DNA from: Chloroflexales bacterium
GTDB lineage: Bacteria > Chloroflexota > Chloroflexia > Chloroflexales > Chloroflexaceae
Length of the DNA stretch: 7,619 nt
Assembly: GCA_013336035.1 (NCBI GenBank)
Contig: JAAXUL010000356.1
Location: 1 to 7,619, forward strand
Direction of reading: 5' to 3'
Shown: in pieces, positions 1 through 6,123 of the stretch
How positions within the stretch are numbered: the first letter of the stretch is position 1
Layout: the number at the start of each line of letters is the position of its first letter
Translations under genes and position numbers: made by a program
Notes under the pieces: model-generated
What the model saw: only the letters and a program-made list of their open reading frames with translations
Told to the model about the DNA's origin: nothing
Databases searched by the model: none

Positions 1-42
1 TCTCTGGCCGGCGCCTCGTCGCGTCACTCAGGGCCTATGGGT

Positions 43-1587
43 CTACTCGTCGTCGAGGGGTGGGAGCAGGGCGTCCCACCAGATCTTGCCAGAGCGCTTC
101 TGCTGGAAGTCGACGTGGATATGGGTGGGCTCGGTGTACTCGAGCAGGCCGGCGACGCCCATCTCGCGGCCGATGCCGCTCTCCTTGAAGCCGCCGAAGG
201 GGGCGTGGGGGTTAAGGACGTGGTGGTCGTTGATCCAGACGGTGCCGGTGCGGAGGCGCTTGGCCACCTCGACCGCCTGCTGGATGTCCTTCGACCAGAC
301 TGCGCCGGCCAGGCCGTACATCGAGTCGTTGGCCATAGTGATAGCCTCGCCGATCTCGTCGTAGGAGATGACAGAGAAGACGGGGCCGAAGATCTCCTCC
401 TGGGCCAGGCGTGACTTATTGTTGACGTGGGTAAAGATCGTGGGCTCGAGGTAGGGCCCCTTGTCGTAGAGCTCGCCGACGGGGCGATTGCCACCGATGG
501 CGAGGCGGGCGCCCTCGTCGCGGCCAATCTTGATATAGCGCTCGACCGAGTCGCGCTGCTTGAAGCTGATCAGGGGGCCGATATCGGTGGCGAGCTCGAG
601 CGGGTCCCCCACGCGCAGCTGGCGCACGCGGGCGACCATGCGCTCGACCACCTCGTCGTACAGCGAGCTGTGGACGAAGCAGCGAGTGCCGGCCTCGCAG
701 AGCTGCCCGGCGTGGTAGAACATGCCGAAGAGGGCGCCATCGACGGCCTTTTCGAGGTCGGCGTCGGGCAGGAGGATGCTGGGGGACTTGCCGCCGAGCT
801 CGAGGGTGACCTTCTTGATATGGGGCGCGGCGATGCCCATAATCTTGCGGCCCACATCGGTCGATCCGGTGAAGGCGACCTTATCGACCAGGGGGTGGCT
901 AACCAGGTACTCGCCTGTCTCGCCGCCGGGGCCGGTGACCAGGTTGACCACGCCCTTGGGCAGCAGGCCCGACTCGTCGATCATCTTGACCAGCGCGATC
1001 GAGGTGAGGGGCGAGAGCGACGAGGGCTTGAAGACCACGGTGTTGCCGGTGGCCAGGGCCGGGCCGAGCTTCCAGATCGCCATGCAGAAGGCGTAGTTCC
1101 ACGGGATGATCTGGGCGCAAACGCCGTAGGGCTGGCGCCAGACAAAGCTCCAGGCCAGGGTCGGGAACTCGTTCCAGGGGAGAGGCTCGTAGGGCGAGCG
1201 GCGGGCCAGCTCGCCGAAGACGTGCATCATGTGCAGGCCGAGGGGGATGTCGTTGAAGGTGGTGGCGCGCAGAGGGACGCCACCGTCGCGACTCTCTAGC
1301 TCGGCGAGCTCGGAGGTGCGCTCCTCGATCATCTTGGCCAGCTTATGGAGGATGTCGGCCCGCTCGTAGTGGGGGGTGTGGGGCCAGGGGCCATGGTCGA
1401 AGGCGTTGCGCGCCGCGGCCACTGCCTGGTCGACATCGGCGATGCTGGCGCTGGCGACCCGCGCGAGCGGGGCACCTGTTGCTGGCTCGGTCACAGTGAA
1501 AGCGCGCCCGCCCTCGGCGTCGCGCCACGCGCCGTTGATGTACAGCCCGTGGTAGGGTAGATCGCTGTTGGACGGTTCAAGCGCCAT
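43..1587 (-). CDS. NAD(P)-dependent aldehyde dehydrogenase family protein
   Basis: This cytosolic enzyme would oxidise an aldehyde to the carboxylic acid with NAD(P)+. The 514-residue protein has the full length expected of the classical ALDH superfamily. Visible landmarks are the PWN motif (N164, oxyanion hole), FKPS (K187, cofactor binding), the FTGSTDVG turn near 239-246, LELGG with general base E263, GQLCEAGTR with catalytic thiol C297, EEIFGPV with E398, and the C-terminal PFGGFKESGIGRE segment. All catalytic residues are present, so it should be active. Two small departures from the usual pattern are Ala in place of Pro after PWNY, and His in place of the usual Asn in the segment before GQLC. 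The overall pattern resembles the betaine/phenylacetaldehyde/aminoaldehyde dehydrogenases, but the substrate cannot be assigned. The ATG at 1585-1587 is supported by AAGGAG 8 nt upstream (1596-1601 on the plus strand). The gene ends with TAG and is transcribed away from the rest of the window, so it is probably a separate unit. Confidence 0.95.
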   Translation of the reverse strand: MALEPSNSDLPYHGLYINGAWRDAEGGRAFTVTEPATGAPLARVASASIADVDQAVAAARNAFDHGPWPHTPHYERADILHKLAKMIEERTSELAELESRDGGVPLRATTFNDIPLGLHMMHVFGELARRSPYEPLPWNEFPTLAWSFVWRQPYGVCAQIIPWNYAFCMAIWKLGPALATGNTVVFKPSSLSPLTSIALVKMIDESGLLPKGVVNLVTGPGGETGEYLVSHPLVDKVAFTGSTDVGRKIMGIAAPHIKKVTLELGGKSPSILLPDADLEKAVDGALFGMFYHAGQLCEAGTRCFVHSSLYDEVVERMVARVRQLRVGDPLELATDIGPLISFKQRDSVERYIKIGRDEGARLAIGGNRPVGELYDKGPYLEPTIFTHVNNKSRLAQEEIFGPVFSVISYDEIGEAITMANDSMYGLAGAVWSKDIQQAVEVAKRLRTGTVWINDHHVLNPHAPFGGFKESGIGREMGVAGLLEYTEPTHIHVDFQQKRSGKIWWDALLPPLDDE

Positions 1588-1595
1588 TGCTTTAG

Positions 1596-1601
1596 CTCCT
1601 T
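1596..1601 (-). promoter_or_regulatory. Ribosome binding site of the aldehyde dehydrogenase gene
   Basis: The minus strand reads AAGGAG with an 8-nt spacer to the ATG at 1587. This fixes the start codon over internal alternatives. Confidence 0.75.
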
Positions 1602-1638
1602 GTTTAATTCTTTGGCTGGGGGTATGCCGCTGTGCGTC

Positions 1639-1667
1639 ATGATAGCACGCCGCGTCAATTGAGGCAA
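1639..1667 (-). promoter_or_regulatory. Predicted sigma70-type promoter of the aldehyde dehydrogenase gene
   Basis: On the minus strand, TTGCCT (plus positions 1662-1667) and TATCAT (1639-1644) are separated by exactly 17 bp. The -10 box is preceded by TGC, giving an extended -10. Transcription would start near 1632, leaving a leader of about 45 nt that contains AAGGAG before the ATG. The matches are seen in the sequence; activity is inferred. Confidence 0.6.
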
Positions 1668-1740
1668 GGCCGCTCGCGCGCCGCGGGCCAGGGCCACGGG
1701 CAGGGGGCGGCGACGCTGCGCCTCGGTGCGGTGGGCCAAT

Positions 1741-1769
1741 TTGACACCCTTTCTCTTTCCAGGTAGGGT
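1741..1769 (+). promoter_or_regulatory. Predicted promoter of the 1776-2477 gene, possibly giving leaderless mRNA
   Basis: A perfect TTGACA (1741-1746) is followed, after a 17-bp spacer, by TAGGGT (1764-1769). The -10 keeps the most conserved TA...T positions. The predicted start point falls about 7 nt downstream, at or next to the A of the ATG at 1776, so the mRNA would have almost no 5' leader. An alternative reading is that AGGTAGGGTG (1761-1770) is a weak Shine-Dalgarno sequence and the promoter lies further upstream. Confidence 0.45.
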
Positions 1770-1775
1770 GAAAGC

Positions 1776-2477
1776 ATGTACCGCGACGACTACATTATGC
1801 GCATGATCCGCCGCTTCGGGCAGATCATGCTCTACATCGCGGGGCTGCGCCAGAAGGGCCAGTACCCGCTCGCCCTGATCGCCACCGACGAGGCCATGCG
1901 CAACGCCCTCGGCATCGGCTCTGACGCCGTCGCCGGCCGATCTGACAGCGAGATCCTCGCCCTCATCCGCTTCGCCGACCAGGACGGCACCTGGCGCGAG
2001 CTGGCCGCCTACGTCGCCGCCATCCTCCACGCCGAGGCCGCGATCTACCAGGCCCAGGGCGACCACGAGCTCGTCGCCCCCCGCGCGCTCCTCGCGCTCG
2101 AGATCCTCAGCGAGGCCCAGCTCGCCGCGGGCGACCCCATCGAGGAGCTCGACTACGCCCCGCCCCGCGCTCACCTGCTCGAGCTGCTCGACGGGTACCG
2201 CCTGCCGGCCCACACCAGCACCGCCCTGCTCGAGCTCTACGAGCGCGAGGGCGCGTACGCCCACGCCGAGGACACCTTCTTCCATATGCTCGCCGACGCG
2301 CCGGCCAGCCCAGAGCTGCGCGCACGCGGCGTCGCGCTCTTCGAGCGTCTGCTCGAGCACCCCGACGCGCAGATCGCCGCCGGCGGCCTCTCGCGCGCCG
2401 AGGTGGCCGCGACCCTCGCCGAGCTTCGTAATCCTACTGACACCCCAGATCAGCTCCGGCAGCCTGAAAACCCTTGA
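1776..2477 (+). CDS. Helical protein of unknown function, resembling DUF6483
   Basis: This is a 233-residue cytosolic protein with no signal peptide or membrane segment. The N-terminus (MYRDDYIMRMIRRFGQI, then an amphipathic helix and YPLALIATDEA at about 30-40) resembles the DUF6483 family, small helical proteins of unknown role in Firmicutes and Chloroflexota. I assign this from pattern memory only. The rest is rich in Ala, Leu and Glu and reads as paired amphipathic helices, for example around 76-115, 130-165 and 170-200, which suits a TPR-like solenoid acting as a protein-protein scaffold. No catalytic motif is visible. The ATG at 1776 is the first start after a TTGACA promoter. The gene is divergent from the aldehyde dehydrogenase and 81 nt upstream of the VanW gene, which has its own promoter. 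It ends with a TGA that lies inside that promoter's -35 box. The coding assignment is firm because codon bias matches the neighbours; the function is unknown. Confidence 0.85.
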   Translation: MYRDDYIMRMIRRFGQIMLYIAGLRQKGQYPLALIATDEAMRNALGIGSDAVAGRSDSEILALIRFADQDGTWRELAAYVAAILHAEAAIYQAQGDHELVAPRALLALEILSEAQLAAGDPIEELDYAPPRAHLLELLDGYRLPAHTSTALLELYEREGAYAHAEDTFFHMLADAPASPELRARGVALFERLLEHPDAQIAAGGLSRAEVAATLAELRNPTDTPDQLRQPENP

Positions 2478-2503
2478 CAGGTTCGTAGCCGCAGTAGTAC
2501 ACT
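2474..2503 (+). promoter_or_regulatory. Predicted sigma70-type promoter of the VanW-family gene
   Basis: A perfect TTGACA (2474-2479) is followed by an 18-bp spacer and TACACT (2498-2503), a 4 of 6 match to TATAAT. The start point would be near 2510, about 49 nt before the GTG start of the VanW gene. The -35 box overlaps the TGA stop (2475-2477) of the upstream gene. Confidence 0.6.
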
Positions 2504-2558
2504 CACGGCGATCCATTGCCTACAGAGTATCTAGTAGCTGACACCGCGCGAGCAACCA

Positions 2559-4415
2559 GTGTCAACCTCGACCCACGAGCGAGCTCTGGAGGAGGCCCTC
2601 GCCGATCTCCAGCCCCCGCGCCGCCGTCTCCTCGGCGGCCTGTTCGAGTGGGCGGTGGTGATCCTTGTCACCGTCGCCGTGGTCGCCGTGGTCGCCACTG
2701 TCGCCATCCTGATCGCTGAGCGCGAGCTTGGCCGGCGCATCTACCCTAACATTAGCGTGCGCGGCGTCCCTATCGGCGGGCTCACGCCCGACGAGGCCCG
2801 CCTCGCCATCGAGCGCGCCTACGGCCAGTTCCTCTACAGCCCCGTCGAGCTCCAGTACGGCGGGCAGACCTGGCGCCCCACCCCCGACGATCTGGGCGTC
2901 CGCCTGATGATCGACGAGGCCCTCGCCCAGGCCTTCGCCCTGGGCCGCAGCGACACCCGCGTCGCCAACATCCGCCGCGCGGCCGCCGTCTGGCAGCAGG
3001 GGTATGACTTGCCGCTCCGCCTCGAGGTCGACCAGGTGGCCATGCAGCACTACCTGCTCGGCGTGGCCGCACAGGTCGAGGCCCCGCCCCGCGACGCCGG
3101 CCTCGGCCTGGTCGGCCCCGACATCGTCGTCGGGCCCGAGGTCTGGGGCACCCAGGCCCTTATCGATGAGACAATCGCCGACATCACCGCCGCCCTTCAG
3201 CGCCTCGAGCGCCAGCCGATCGCTCTGCGCACCCGCAGCCTCGAGCCCCGCCTGCGCGACGCGGCCGTCGCCCCCGTCGCCGATGAGCTGCGGCACCTCC
3301 TCGGCGCCCCCGTCACCCTCACCGCCAACACCGGCGCGTGCGCCCGGGGCTGCCAGTGGGAGCTGACGCCCGCGCAGATCGCCGCCTGGCTCACGGTGCG
3401 CCGTGTCACCGCCGCCGACGGCATGCCCGCCTATATCGTCAGCCTCGACCCCGCGGGCATCCGCGGCGCCCTGCTGCCCATCGCCGCCGCCGTCCGCGAA
3501 GAGGGCACCCTGCCCCAGGTCGCGTGGAACGGGGGCGACCTGCGCATCACCGAGCCCGGCGAGCCCGGCCGCGGCCTCGACGCCGAGCAGGCCCTCGCCG
3601 AGGTCAGCGCCGCCCTCTACAGCGACCGGCGGGCGATCAGCCTGCCGATGACGCCCATCCCGCCCCCGGTGACCGCGAGCAACCTGGCCGCCCTCGGCAT
3701 CAGCGAGCAGGTCGGCCTGGGCGTCAGCTCCTTCGCTCGCTCCGAGCAGTACCGCATCACCAACATCCGCGCCGGCGCCCGTCGCATGAGCGGCGTGCTC
3801 ATCCCTCCTGGCGCCAGCTTCTCGTTCAACACCCAGCTCGGCGCGGTCAACGCCGCCAACGGCTTCGTCGAGGGCCTCGCCATCATCGACAACCGCACCC
3901 AGAAAGAGTGGGGCGGCGGCCTGTGCCAGGTCTCGACCACCGTCTTCCGCTCGGCCTTCTTCGCGGGCCTGCCGATCGACGAGCGCCACGAGCACGCCTT
4001 CCGCATCGGCTGGTATGAAGAGCTGGGCGAGCCGCCCGGGCTCGACGCCGCCATCTTCACGCCCTATAACGACATGCGCTTCACCAACGACACCGGCAGC
4101 TGGCTGCTCATGGAGAGCTACGTCGATCTCGAGCGCCAGCGGCTGTCGGTGGCCCTCTACGGCGCGCCCACGGGCCGGCAGGTCGCCTACGACCACCGCG
4201 TGATCGAGCGCACGCCCGCCCCCACCAGGCCCATCTATGTGAACGACCCCGCGAAGCCCAGCGGCTACTTCAAGAAGAGCGACACCGCCCGCGGCGGGAT
4301 CAAGGTCGAGCTCTACCGCACGGTCACCGCCGCCGGCCGGACCATCGCTCGGGACACCTTCCCCACCGAGTTCCGCCCCTGGCCCAATATCTATGTGCGG
4401 GGCACCGGGAGATAA
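2559..4415 (+). CDS. VanW/YoaR-family membrane-anchored cell-envelope protein
   Basis: This 618-residue protein probably acts outside the membrane at the cell wall. A short charged cytoplasmic N-terminus is followed by one membrane segment at about 31-53, without a lipobox, so it is probably an uncleaved anchor. Next is a motif typical of YoaR-like proteins (NISVRGVPIGGLTPDEA, 64-80) that opens a putative peptidoglycan-binding (PG_binding_4-like) region. A second such region covers about 230-360. The VanW domain spans about 410-545, with GASFSFN at 418-424, the hallmark GGGLCQVSTTVF at 452-463 including C456, and ERHEH at 475-479. The tail (about 557-618) looks like a divergent G5-type beta domain. 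VanW was named from glycopeptide-resistance clusters, but no resistance genes are nearby and the biochemical role of the family is unsettled. C261 and C265 may form an extracytoplasmic disulfide. The GTG at 2559 lacks a clear Shine-Dalgarno sequence; an in-frame stop at 2535-2537 excludes a much longer form. Confidence 0.9.
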   Translation: MSTSTHERALEEALADLQPPRRRLLGGLFEWAVVILVTVAVVAVVATVAILIAERELGRRIYPNISVRGVPIGGLTPDEARLAIERAYGQFLYSPVELQYGGQTWRPTPDDLGVRLMIDEALAQAFALGRSDTRVANIRRAAAVWQQGYDLPLRLEVDQVAMQHYLLGVAAQVEAPPRDAGLGLVGPDIVVGPEVWGTQALIDETIADITAALQRLERQPIALRTRSLEPRLRDAAVAPVADELRHLLGAPVTLTANTGACARGCQWELTPAQIAAWLTVRRVTAADGMPAYIVSLDPAGIRGALLPIAAAVREEGTLPQVAWNGGDLRITEPGEPGRGLDAEQALAEVSAALYSDRRAISLPMTPIPPPVTASNLAALGISEQVGLGVSSFARSEQYRITNIRAGARRMSGVLIPPGASFSFNTQLGAVNAANGFVEGLAIIDNRTQKEWGGGLCQVSTTVFRSAFFAGLPIDERHEHAFRIGWYEELGEPPGLDAAIFTPYNDMRFTNDTGSWLLMESYVDLERQRLSVALYGAPTGRQVAYDHRVIERTPAPTRPIYVNDPAKPSGYFKKSDTARGGIKVELYRTVTAAGRTIARDTFPTEFRPWPNIYVRGTGR

Positions 4416-4458
4416 AGGCGCCTCACATCGCCGCGACCCGTCTCCTGGGGGCCAGGTC

Positions 4459-4467
4459 TGGTATACT
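4459..4467 (+). promoter_or_regulatory. Extended -10 promoter upstream of the CBS-pdh operon
   Basis: TGGTATACT (4459-4467) is an extended -10 element: TG, one base, then a 5 of 6 match to TATAAT. The region where a -35 would lie (about 4439-4444) matches poorly, which extended -10 promoters tolerate. The start would be near 4474, giving a leader of about 100 nt before the CBS gene. The leader contains a hairpin, an unused Shine-Dalgarno sequence and a second -10-like box. Confidence 0.55.
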
Positions 4468-4470
4468 GAG

Positions 4471-4486
4471 AGCGGCTCAAACCGCT
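4471..4486 (+). other. Small hairpin at the predicted 5' end of the operon leader
   Basis: AGCGG (4471-4475) and CCGCT (4482-4486) form a 5-bp stem with a CTCAAA loop, followed by TTTAGTTTG. It lies right at the predicted transcription start, so it could be a 5'-end stabilising stem-loop or an operator. A weak terminator for the VanW gene is also possible, but the stem is short and the T-tract is interrupted. Confidence 0.3.
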
Positions 4487-4504
4487 TTAGTTTGTCACGC
4501 AGAG

Positions 4505-4519
4505 GAGAGGGTTCCTTTC
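4505..4519 (+). other. Leader hairpin covering an unused Shine-Dalgarno sequence
   Basis: GAGAGG (4505-4510) can pair with CCTTTC (4514-4519) around a GTT loop, with one G-U pair. The left arm is part of the purine-rich AGAGGAGAGG (4501-4510), which looks like a strong ribosome binding site but has no ATG at a suitable distance. An 11-codon frame, GTG 4525 to TAG 4558-4560, begins 14 nt after it, further than is usual. Confidence 0.2.
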
Positions 4520-4552
4520 ATCGCGTGATTCTTTGTGCGTTCCTTCACGATA

Positions 4553-4558
4553 TACAAT
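4553..4558 (+). promoter_or_regulatory. Possible second -10 box close to the CBS gene
   Basis: TACAAT (4553-4558) matches TATAAT at 5 of 6 positions and lies 16 nt before the ATG at 4575. No good -35 is seen at 16-18 bp upstream (TTCTTT at 4529-4534 is weak), so it would need an activator or another sigma factor. Confidence 0.3.
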
Positions 4559-4574
4559 AGGCAGCGAGGGTCCG

Positions 4575-5042
4575 ATGAAAGCACGAGAGATCATGACCCG
4601 TGACGTGATCAGCATCATTGACGAGGCCACCATCGAGGACGCCGCCCGCCTCCTGGCCCGTAACCGGATCAGCGGCCTGCCCGTCGTCAACCCCGGCGGC
4701 CTGCTGGTGGGCCTGATCACCGAGCACGATCTGATCGCCAAGGCGGGCCGCCATGTGAGCGACATTATGAGCCGCGGTGTGATCACCGTCAGCCCCGATA
4801 CCGAGATCGAGCAGGTCCAGCACTTGCTGACGAACCAGCGCATTCGCCGGGTGCCTGTGATCGAGGATGGCAAGGTGGTCGGGATCGTCAGCCGCTCGGA
4901 CCTGGTGCGCCAGATCGCGATGCGCTGGGTGTGCGGTGTCTGCGGCGATAGTGTGCGCGGCCTCGAGCCGCCCGCCTTCTGCCCCCGCTGCGGCGCAGGC
5001 GAGAGCGCGTTCGCCCACGACGTAGTCCCCCCAGGCATGTAG
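4575..5042 (+). CDS. CBS-domain pair protein with C-terminal rubredoxin-like zinc ribbon
   Basis: This 155-residue cytosolic protein starts with two CBS motifs (about 1-58 and 59-115). Each shows the usual pattern: an IMTRDV or IMSRGV start, then RISGLPVV or RIRRVPVI, then a GLITEHDLI or GIVSRSDLV helix. CBS pairs of this kind bind adenosyl ligands such as AMP, ATP or SAM. The tail (about 118-142) has two CxxC knuckles, C120/C123 and C136/C139, in the WVCGVCG...PPAFCPRCGAG arrangement of the rubredoxin-like domain of rubrerythrins, so it should bind Fe or Zn. The same fusion is known in other prokaryotes (for example Thermoplasma TA0289). It is the first gene of the pdh cluster, and its TAG stop overlaps the Shine-Dalgarno region of pdhA, which predicts co-expression. 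The ATG at 4575 is chosen because GCGAGGG lies 4 nt upstream and because both MKAREIM and the CBS fold begin there. A TTG at 4533 in frame would add 14 residues with no domain match. Confidence 0.9.
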   Translation: MKAREIMTRDVISIIDEATIEDAARLLARNRISGLPVVNPGGLLVGLITEHDLIAKAGRHVSDIMSRGVITVSPDTEIEQVQHLLTNQRIRRVPVIEDGKVVGIVSRSDLVRQIAMRWVCGVCGDSVRGLEPPAFCPRCGAGESAFAHDVVPPGM

Positions 5043-5043
5043 A

Positions 5044-5049
5044 GGAGGG
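5044..5049 (+). promoter_or_regulatory. Ribosome binding site of pdhA, next to the CBS-gene stop codon
   Basis: GGAGGG (5044-5049) within AGAGGAGGG lies 5 nt before the ATG at 5055. The purine run begins inside the TAG stop of the CBS gene (5040-5042), so ribosomes ending one gene sit on the start site of the next, consistent with translational coupling. Confidence 0.7.
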
Positions 5050-5054
5050 CCAAG

Positions 5055-6122
5055 ATGACAAAGGTAGCGGATACGGCGCGCGGCGTCCTACAGGGCGAGA
5101 ACGCCGACGAGCTAAAGCACTACTATTACCAGATGCTGCTGCTGCGCCGCTTCGAGGAGCGCACCAGCGAGATGTATGTCAAGGCCAAGATTGGCGGCTA
5201 CTGCCACCTCAATCTCGGCGAAGAGGCCACTATCGTCGGCCTCATGGCCGCCCTTAAGCCCGAGGACTATATCTTCACCAACTACCGCGAGCACGGCTAC
5301 ATCCTCGCCCGCGGCGTCCCGCCAGGCTCGATCATGGCCGAGCTATTCGGCAAAGAGGGCGGCGTCGCCCACGGCCGCGGTGGTTCGATGCACCTCTTCG
5401 ACGCCGAGAAGCACTTTATGGGCGGCTACGCGATCGTCGGCGGCCAGGTGCCGCTGGCCACCGGCGCCGCCTACGCCCTTAAGTACCAGGGCAAGCCCGG
5501 CGTCGTGGTCGCCCAGATGGGCGACGCTACGACCAACATCGGCGCCTTCTACGAGTCGCTCAACCTGGCCAAGCTCTGGCAGCTGCCGGTGCTCTTCTTC
5601 GTCGTCAACAACGGCTACGGTATGGGCACCTCGGTCGCTATGGGCTCCTCGGAGCCTGACCTGTGGAAGAAAGGGGCCTCGTTCCGTATCCACGGCGAGC
5701 AGATCGACGGCACCGATGTGCTTGTCGTCCGCGACGCGGTGCGACGGCTGCGCGAGCGCGCCGAGAAAGAGGGCGAGCCGGCCATCCTCGACCTGATCAG
5801 CTTCCGCTTCCGCGGCCACTCGGTGATCGACGCCGACCGCTACCGCGACCCCGAGTTTGTGCGCAAGGGCCGCGAGACCAACGACCCCCTGCGCAACTTT
5901 GCCGCCCTGCTCCACGAGCACGAGATCATCGACGACGCCTGGCTCAAGGCCACCGCCGAGCGCGTCGACAAAGAGGTCCAGGAGGCGATCGACTTCGCCA
6001 ACGCCAGCCCCGAGCCGCAGTACGAGGACCTCTTCGCCTTTATGTACGCCACCCAGGTGCCTAACACCCCCGGCCCCGAGGACGCCCTCCGCGCCGTCAA
6101 GATCAACCGCGGGGAGGCCTGA
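5055..6122 (+). CDS. pdhA: Pyruvate dehydrogenase E1 component, alpha subunit
   Basis: This subunit pairs with E1 beta as an alpha2beta2 thiamine-diphosphate enzyme that decarboxylates pyruvate and transfers the acetyl group to the lipoyl arm of E2. The 355-residue length fits the family. Visible signatures are LLRRFEER near 29-36, YREHG (77-81), HGRGGSMH (106-113), the ThDP/Mg motif starting GDATTN (156-161) and closing with NN (185-186), YGMGTS (188-193), and FRGHS (252-256), which matches the loop that is phosphorylated in mitochondrial E1 alpha. D157 and N185 are candidate Mg ligands. The third motif position is Ala instead of the usual Gly (GDA for GDG), and the residue before NN is Val where many homologues have Glu. 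The stop codon is 1 nt before the pdhB ATG. The related acetoin or branched-chain 2-oxoacid E1 alpha cannot be fully excluded, but the downstream lipoyl domain is of the pyruvate type. Confidence 0.93.
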   Translation: MTKVADTARGVLQGENADELKHYYYQMLLLRRFEERTSEMYVKAKIGGYCHLNLGEEATIVGLMAALKPEDYIFTNYREHGYILARGVPPGSIMAELFGKEGGVAHGRGGSMHLFDAEKHFMGGYAIVGGQVPLATGAAYALKYQGKPGVVVAQMGDATTNIGAFYESLNLAKLWQLPVLFFVVNNGYGMGTSVAMGSSEPDLWKKGASFRIHGEQIDGTDVLVVRDAVRRLRERAEKEGEPAILDLISFRFRGHSVIDADRYRDPEFVRKGRETNDPLRNFAALLHEHEIIDDAWLKATAERVDKEVQEAIDFANASPEPQYEDLFAFMYATQVPNTPGPEDALRAVKINRGEA

Positions 6123-6123
6123 G

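Noticed and set aside
1..42. Terminator or gene end downstream of the aldehyde dehydrogenase
   Set aside because: Short GC-rich stretch (GGCCGGCGCC) without a hairpin plus T-tract; too little sequence to call anything.
427..1299. A 290-codon plus-strand frame inside the aldehyde dehydrogenase
   Set aside because: Antisense shadow of a confidently identified gene; composition biased to Gly, Ala, Glu and Asp, with no recognisable motif.
1491..2516. A 341-codon minus-strand frame across the DUF6483-like gene and the divergent promoter region
   Set aside because: It crosses two predicted promoters and overlaps the aldehyde dehydrogenase start in another frame; the product is low complexity.
2562..4196. 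A 544-codon open frame antisense to the VanW-family gene
   Set aside because: It mirrors the strongly C/G-ending third positions of the real gene. The product is Gly/Ala/Asp-rich and low in complexity, with no domain, and the plus-strand gene has clear motifs.
4444..4456. CCTGG-GGG-CCAGG inverted repeat as terminator of the VanW gene
   Set aside because: Only a 5-bp stem with a 3-nt loop and no T-tract after it; could equally be chance in GC-rich DNA.
4533..4574. TTG start 14 codons upstream for the CBS protein
   Set aside because: No ribosome binding site at a suitable distance, it would overlap the TACAAT box, and the CBS domain starts at MKAREIM (4575).
5857..6123. Upstream extension of pdhB into pdhA (418-codon frame)
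   Set aside because: The added residues are Ser/Thr/Pro/Arg-rich frame-shifted pdhA. The ATG at 6124 has a good ribosome binding site and matches the family N-terminus.
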